Source of the DNA: Thecamonas trahens ATCC 50062
Lineage: Eukaryota; Apusozoa; Apusomonadida; Apusomonadidae
NCBI RefSeq assembly: GCF_000142905.1
Contig: NW_013657649.1
Coordinates: forward strand, 112,204 to 176,203
Length of the DNA: 64,000 nt
Reading direction: 5' to 3'
Made by a program: the position numbers and the translations under genes. Under the pieces are notes generated by a model. The model was not told where the DNA came from. It searched no databases and saw nothing but the letters and a program-made list of their open reading frames with translations. Positions 58,774-64,000 of the stretch are shown in pieces. The number at the start of each line of letters is the position of its first letter. Within the stretch, counting starts at the first letter, position 1.

Positions 58774-61328
58774 TTAGGCATCGCTCGCGGCATCGACCCG
58801 CTCGTAGAGGTAGACATAGCCGAGGTCAAGCGGGGGGTTCTTGGAGATGGCGACAAGCTCGTCGTTGAAGAACGAGAAGGCACCATCCTTGCGGATGTGG
58901 CAGACGTAGTGACCAGCACGGGTGGAAGAGCCGACGTGGGAGATGATGGCACGGAGAGTGTAGATGCCGCGGCCATCGGAGACCGGAGCGGCGGCGGCGG
59001 TGCTTGCGGGCGCGTCCTCAAGGCCGTTGGGGTGAGAAAAGATCCACTCAATGGCACGCTCGACGTTGCCGTCGGTCTGCTGGAGGGCGACGACGGCCTG
59101 GTCACGATCAAAGCCCATGGCGGAGACCATAGCGATGGCGTCCTCGGAGACGGCAACGGCGGATGCGGCCGAAGCGGCGCCCGGGGCAACGTACGGCTCG
59201 TTGAGGTCGGCATCGTCCATGTGGGCAAAGATCCAGTTGGAGGCGGCCTCGGCACCGGCGTTGCCAGTGAGGATGACGGCCTTCTTGCAGGCGTTCTCGG
59301 AGAAGCCCATGGAGACAAGCTGGGCAACGACGGCCGGGTCGGCCTCGGGCTCGGGGGCTGCCTCCTCCGGGAGCGGCGTCTCGCCGTCGGCGATGCCGGT
59401 ACCGCGGCCGACAGCGGCCTCGAGGTCGAGGTCGAGCGGGAGCGGGATGGAGACGTCAAGCTTGATCGGGCGCCAGTCGGCCGAGACCGAGAACTTGCGC
59501 ATCTGGACCATGAGGTACTTGGGGAAGGTCTTGATCTTGGTGGTGACAGAGGCGGTGGTGCGGGCGCCGATGGCCGACGAGTAGAAGCCGTCGAGCGACG
59601 ACGGGGCAAAGGTGTGGCTGAGGCAGGCGTCAAAGGGGATGGCGGCCGAGACCGGCTCGCCCTCAGGCTTGGCGCCAGAGGCGGCGGCGGCGGCCTTGCG
59701 GGCTTCATACTCGGCGACGGCGTCAGCGTTGGTGGCGGCATCCATGGGGATGTTGATGGAGAGTACGACGTCCTCGCGGTCCTCGTAGCGGACGGCCGAC
59801 GAAGCCGAACACTGGTAGCGGTCCTCGAGGGTAACCTTAAAGAGGTGGGTCAGGTCGGCATCGGAGGTGCCCGCGGCGTGATCAGCACGCTCAAGAACAG
59901 TGATCACGTGGCGGAAGTACTCTTCGACGTCCTGCTGGGCCTTGGTGGAAAACTCGGCGTGGCCACGACCAAGGAGGTACTTGAGCATGCGTGGGCGGAT
60001 GCCGTCTTGGACGAACTTGGGCGTCTCGGGCGGGTCGGCGCCCGGCGGGAGCGGCGCAGGCTTGGGCTGCGAGTAGTCGCCGGAGAGGAGGCCGGCGCCG
60101 AGCTTGGCGAGCTGGGCGTGGAGAGAGGAGACGACCTCGTGCGGCGGTGTAGCGACAAAGACAGCGTCGACGGCCGGCGTCGCCGCAAAGCGGGCGCGGA
60201 ACTCGGGAAGAGCAAAGAGGACCTGCATGAGCGAGTTAAAATAGCACGAGTTGCCGATGTTGACCATGCCGGTAAAGCCCGGGCCAAAGAGCGAGACAAG
60301 ATCCTCGCCAGACTCGGTGATGCGCGAAAACTCGTAGTTGCGGTTGAGGTCGACCTCCATCTCGGACACGGTCTTCTCGGTCTTCTCGAGCATGGCAACG
60401 TTGATGCCAAAGTGCGCCATGTGAGTGGCAAGGAGCGGGTCCTTGACCGAGTCATCTTCGGCGTACGAGTACACGTCGCCGCCCTCTGCGGTGATAGTTC
60501 CGAGCTTGACTGCCAGCGGGTAGCCGGTCTGCTGGTAGTACTCGAGGGCATGCCCGTTTCCACCAGAACCGTCCCAGTTCTTGCGCCCGCAGAGGATGGT
60601 GCCGTCGGAGAGGTTGAGCCAGAGGTTGGTCGTCAGGTCGCACATGGCGCACTTCCAGCCCGAGGGCGGGATCTTGACCCCGTTATCGAGCTGGACCAGC
60701 GACTCGGCGTGGTCCGAGACCTTGATGTTCTCACCCTCCCATGCCGCCACGTCGTCGACAAACGACGCTGATTCGGCAACAATGACTGCGTCGGCAGCCT
60801 CACGGACCCGTGCCGGCACCATGTCCAGGGCCAGCATCTCCAGCGCGGGCAGGACAGCGATGGCGTAGTCATAGTCGTACTCGGTCTTCACCAGCTGGAA
60901 CCCACCCTCGACCCCAAGGGCCATCTTTGTCGGCGCCACCTTCTCTTCCTCCATCGGAGCCGGCTCGTCCTTCGGCGCGCGTTCGGTCATCTTCGTGTGT
61001 GGGGTGGTGGGTATTAGGTGCGAGTGAGTGCCATCATGTGAGAGAGCCACGGGTACAGCCAAAACTGAGGAGCACCACCTCCACACATCAACCGTCCAAC
61101 TCTACGCATTAATCGTACCTTAATGTGCAAGTACAGTTGCTCGTTGGTCCGTGCGGCATAGGCCTCGACATGCCTCCGGCACAGGCCGTGGAAGGAGGAG
61201 AGAGAGACAAAGAGGCCATTCTCGTTCAGCGGCGAGTGGAAGCAGTAGATGCACTCGTCCTTGTACACAGACGCTGCAGACGTAGGCACGCTCACAGCTG
61301 CGTTCTCAAGAAGTTCACTCGTTGCCAT
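58774..61328 (-). CDS. USP5: Ubiquitin-specific protease 5/13 type (isopeptidase T)
   Basis: Two exons: 61119-61328 and 58774-60990, joined in phase 0 (…YLHIK then MTERAPKDEP…). About 809 residues. The N-terminal cryptic zinc domain (SVYKDECIYCFHSPLNENG) comes first, then LGVEGGFQLV. The ZnF-UBP domain (CAMCDLTTNLWLNLSDGTIL onward, GSGGNGHALEYY) binds free ubiquitin C-termini. The catalytic Cys box is NIGNSCYFNSL and the His box AGHYVCHI. Two UBA domains lie inside the catalytic domain (VAQLVSMGFSENACKKAV and MVSAMGFDRDQAVVAL), as in USP5. It disassembles unanchored polyubiquitin. This gene has all expected catalytic elements. Confidence 0.92.
60991..61118 (-). other. Intron 1 of USP5
   Basis: 128 bp, donor GTACGA, acceptor CACACACGAAG, phase 0. 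The join reproduces the family order from cryptic zinc domain to GVEGGF. Confidence 0.75.
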
Positions 61329-62479
61329 GTCTCCTTATGTGGTATTCACCTGAGGAGTTTGAGTGGGGTGTACTCCCTTGTGCTGCTGCTGCTGCTGCTG
61401 TTGTTGTTGTTGTCGCTACTGCTGCCTGCTGCCTCGGCTGGCCGTGGGCGACCTGTCAAAAAGGAACGAATGTCGCTGTTCAGTCCTGCCGGTTGTCGGT
61501 TGCCGGCACGGCTACCAGTCACTGACAGCGCGCTCGCAAGCACCCGAGATCGAGGAAAGAGCTGGGCACCCCGAAGGCAACCATCGCCGTCATCGCGCAT
61601 CGTCATCGAATGGTTGAATGGGAGGGTTCCCGCTCCTCCACAAGTAACACCGTTGACGCCAACAAAGCTCTCGATGCCCAATCGCTCCTCGTTGCTCAGC
61701 CGACATGTGCCGCGAGCGTCGGCGGCAGCTCATGTACACGCGGGGCCACCGTGCCAATCACCACAATGTGCTGGCAATAAGATGGCAGCGGATTAAAATG
61801 CGAGCAAATGTCTCAAGCCATCGAGCTAGCAGAGTGACCACTCGGCAGGCAACCGAGAGTGTTGGGAAGGAATGCTATCGAATAGCGCCATCGCACGAGC
61901 GTAGCCTGTAACAACGCGTTCGCCTTTCTCGTCTGCACCCAGAATCACGTCGCGGCGGTATGATGGCTGATGAGAAGGTCTTTACCAGGTAGCCTAGTGT
62001 AGCGTGGCAGTTTCTCCAGTGATGGCATCTCATTGCAGACAATGAAGTGATTGCAGGCATCGCCACGAGTCCGTCGTGCATCCGGTCAGCACTCCAGTTG
62101 CCAAGACAGCAGGATCCAGTGTAGGCCGGCCACCCCTCCCTCCCCATCATCGTCTACATCCCATCTACCACCACATCGATGACCTTGAATAACACTATCC
62201 TTTCTACACTACCTTGATCAGTCCCTGATCCCTCCCTCCCTCCCCCCCCTCTCCCTTCCTCAATCTGCGCGTCATTTCGAAGCAACCTTCCTCTCGCCCC
62301 CCCGTGCAGCATGGCGTTGGCGTTGGCCACAAAACTCGTCGGCAATGTCTCCAAATCGCAGTGCACGACAGAGAGCCCCTGTGCTCGCTTACTTGCCTCC
62401 CCCCCCCTTTCCTCCCCTCCCCTCACCCCTCTCTCAGGCGTCCAACTACTCCCTCTCTCCCCTTCCCCTCCCCTTGCTC
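61329..62479. other. Long divergent intergenic region with CTG/TTG repeat
   Basis: 1,150 bases between USP5 (-) and the IMPDH/GMPR gene (+). It holds (CTG)n(TTG)n at about 61381-61415, repeat copy 2 (61590-61866) and C-rich runs at 62240-62260 and 62399-62408. An ATG at 62311 starts a short frame that could be an upstream exon. No other gene seen. Confidence 0.5.
61590..61866 (-). repeat. Diverged interspersed repeat, copy 2 (block B then inverted block A)
   Basis: Block B (61590-61730) matches 39195-39345 in direct orientation. Block A (61731-61866) matches 38988-39120 as the reverse complement. The two blocks therefore have different relative orientation in the two copies. Lies upstream of both USP5 and the IMPDH/GMPR gene. 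Confidence 0.5.
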
Positions 62480-63870
62480 ATGCTGCGTGTCTCTGGAATG
62501 AATGCTCTACGTGTCGGCCTGGCGGCTGGTGGCTCTGTCACCGTCTCGGCCGCAAGTGGTGCCGGTCTGACAGCGGCGGCTGGTGGCTATGCTGCTAGTG
62601 CTGGTGTGTCTCGTGCAGGTGGGCGCGCCGGCTCATCGTCGGCGATGCTGGGGCCTGAGTATGGTGTGGGTCGGGCTGATTGGAAGACGACCGACGAGGA
62701 GATCGAGGCCCGGAAGATGCCTGTCGACTCGGGCCAGACGCTGCTCGAGGGATACACCTTTGACGACGTGGCGCTGGTGCCCAAGTACTCGAGCCTGACC
62801 TCGCGGACCGAGCCGTCGCTCGAGACCTGGTTCACTCGCAACACCACCATCGGGATGCCGCTCGTCGCCTCGAACATGGACACCGTTATGGGCCCCGAGC
62901 TCGCCGAGGTCCTCATCGCCAACGGCGGCATGCCCATCATGCACCGGTTCACCGATCTGGAGACGCAAGTCGCGTGGTCGCGCCAGTTTGCCGGCAACGT
63001 CTTTATCTCGGCCGGCTTTAACGACGTCGACAACCTGGGCCCATGCTTTGACGCGGGCGCGGTCGGCGTCTGCATCGACGTCGCCCACGGCCACACCTCG
63101 ACCATGATCGACTTTATCAAGCACATCCGCGACGAATACCCGGACAAGCAAATCATCGCCGGCTCGGTCTGCACGCCGCTTGGCTACCAGGACCTCGTCG
63201 AGGCTGGTGCTCACGTCATCCGCGTCGGCGTCGGCTGTGGTGCCGCCTGCTCCACCCGCATTGTCACCGGCTTTGGCGTCCCGCAGTTCACTGCTATCCA
63301 CCAGATCGCCAAGGTCGCTCGCGAAATGCGAGTTCCGTTCATTGCCGACGGCGGCATCCGCAACTCACGTGACGTTGTCCTTGCCCTCGCTGCAGGCGCA
63401 ACGTCCTGCATGATGGGCAACCTCTTTGCCAAGACCTTTGAATCGGCCGCGCCAAAGTACATCCGCCTCAACACCGACTCGGACTTTGACGTCGTTCATC
63501 CGGTCAAGGTCGGAACGGTCACTAACATCGAGCACCAGGGCCGGACCTACGCCTTTGAGCTCGGCAAGACCCGCCTGAGGACATGCCGTTTAAGTACGAC
63601 GTTTTCGCCCTTTATCGCGGCCAGGCCTCGGAGCACTTCCAGTCCGACTACTTTGGTGGCGTCAAGAAGGGCACTGTCCCCGAGGGCGTCGACTTTACCA
63701 CCCGTGTCTCGGGCTCGGCCCAGGATCTGCTCGACAACCTCCTTGGCGGCCTCCGCTCCGGCATGACCTACGGTGGCGCCCGCACCATCGAGGAGCTCCA
63801 GCGCAAGGCCGAGTTCATCAAGGTCACCTCCAACTATGCCGCCGAGTCGTTCCCTCGCATCCATCAGTAA
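62480..63870 (+). CDS. IMP dehydrogenase / GMP reductase family enzyme without CBS domains
   Basis: About 463 residues from ATG 62480 (ATG 62498 also possible). A 75-residue N-terminal extension (Ala/Gly-rich, basic) could be a targeting peptide. The (beta/alpha)8 core follows: FDDVALVPKYSSL, VASNMDTVMG, GVCIDVAHGH. The catalytic loop is GVGCGAACSTR, then ADGGIRNSRD and GNLFAKTFES. The C-terminal flap includes GLRSGMTYGGARTIEELQ. The frame breaks at 63574-63575. One extra C gives KTRPEDMPFKYDVF and joins the frame ending at TAA 63868-63870. There is no CBS insertion in the core. The Cys-Ser-Thr-Arg loop leans to GMPR, the flap leans to IMPDH; substrate is undecided. Confidence 0.8.
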
Positions 63871-64000
63871 TCGTAATCGCAGCAGCAACTACTTTCCCCA
63901 CCCAATAATCATCATCCTCCTCCAACCATTCGCCCAAGCCACCTACTGCTCCATGCCCCTCTCGCCGCCCGCCGCCCGTCAGCCTCCCCCCTCCCCCCCC
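63871..64000. other. 3' flank of the IMPDH/GMPR gene
   Basis: 130 bases of C-rich, purine-poor sequence on the plus strand. No feature recognised. Confidence 0.4.

Noticed and set aside
58635-59741. Upstream half of the 896-residue minus frame containing PARG
   Set aside because: Ser/Pro/Arg low-complexity shadow overlapping USP5 in another frame of the same strand; PARG starts at ATG 58634.
58621-60771. 716-residue plus-strand open frame antisense to USP5
   Set aside because: Gly/Val/Asp-rich translation typical of the complement of a GC-rich gene; USP5 on the other strand has all family motifs.
3100-63576. Programmed -1 ribosomal frameshifting as the main explanation for the seven breaks
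   Set aside because: No shared slippery heptamer or downstream structure, and the repair in six cases is simply one more base in a homopolymer.

Overview
This is eukaryotic nuclear DNA from a very GC-rich, gene-dense genome. It carries about 22 protein genes on both strands in 64 kb, short GT-AG introns (about 120-190 bp where I could resolve them) and no operons. The gene content (NME7 with a DM10 domain, formin, copine, Integrator subunit 9, class II eIF4E, USP5, PARG, an ATM-like kinase) points to a free-living, probably flagellated protist. An apusomonad such as Thecamonas would fit, but that is inference. I found no tRNA, rRNA, CRISPR array or recognisable autonomous transposon.

Layout. 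1-5145 (-): N-terminal half of an ATM/Tel1-like PIKK, running off the left edge. 5703-6820 (+): NME7. 7075-7947 (+): small secreted or membrane protein. 7969-10968 (-): RUN plus Rubicon-homology protein. 11783-12166 (+): coiled-coil fragment beside a 100-base assembly gap. 12593-16279 (+): PH / CLU-like / TPR protein. 16296-25780 (-): two CAP-Gly domains, long coiled coil and a diaphanous-type formin, which I read as one gene. 26209-33215 (+): DUF4062-NACHT-WD40 STAND NTPase. 33490-36204 (+): divergent EF2-like GTPase. 36362-37000 (-): 4E-HP-type cap-binding protein. 37143-38726 (+): S28 serine peptidase. 39468-42955 (+): tandem Stc1-like zinc-binding array. 42966-44018 (-): membrane RING/Rcat E3 lacking the IBR. 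44663-45973 (+): secreted FG-GAP protein. 46289-47566 (+): membrane-anchored cysteine synthase-like enzyme. 47898-48266 (+): small secreted Cys-rich protein. 48336-50318 (-): copine. 50904-54593 (+): helical-repeat protein with a histone-H1-like Lys/Ala tract. 54600-56690 (-): INTS9. 57051-58634 (-): PARG. 58774-61328 (-): USP5. 62480-63870 (+): IMPDH/GMPR-family enzyme.

The genes are unrelated housekeeping, signalling and cytoskeletal functions and form no pathway cluster. Themes are cytoskeleton and membrane traffic (formin, RUN/Rubicon, copine, NME7), ubiquitin (USP5, RBR-like E3), genome maintenance (ATM-like, PARG), RNA and translation (INTS9, eIF4E, EF2-like) and nucleotides (IMPDH/GMPR).

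Three features cut across genes. (1) Seven genes change reading frame in the same direction, each as if one base were missing; in six of them one extra base in a short homopolymer restores a family-consistent protein, which points to sequence error rather than biology. (2) Poly-G/poly-C runs of 12-19 bases recur only in introns and intergenic DNA. (3) Convergent neighbours end only 6-21 bases apart. The strongest candidates for novelty are the CAP-Gly-formin fusion, the Stc1-like zinc array, the IBR-less membrane E3 and the divergent EF2.
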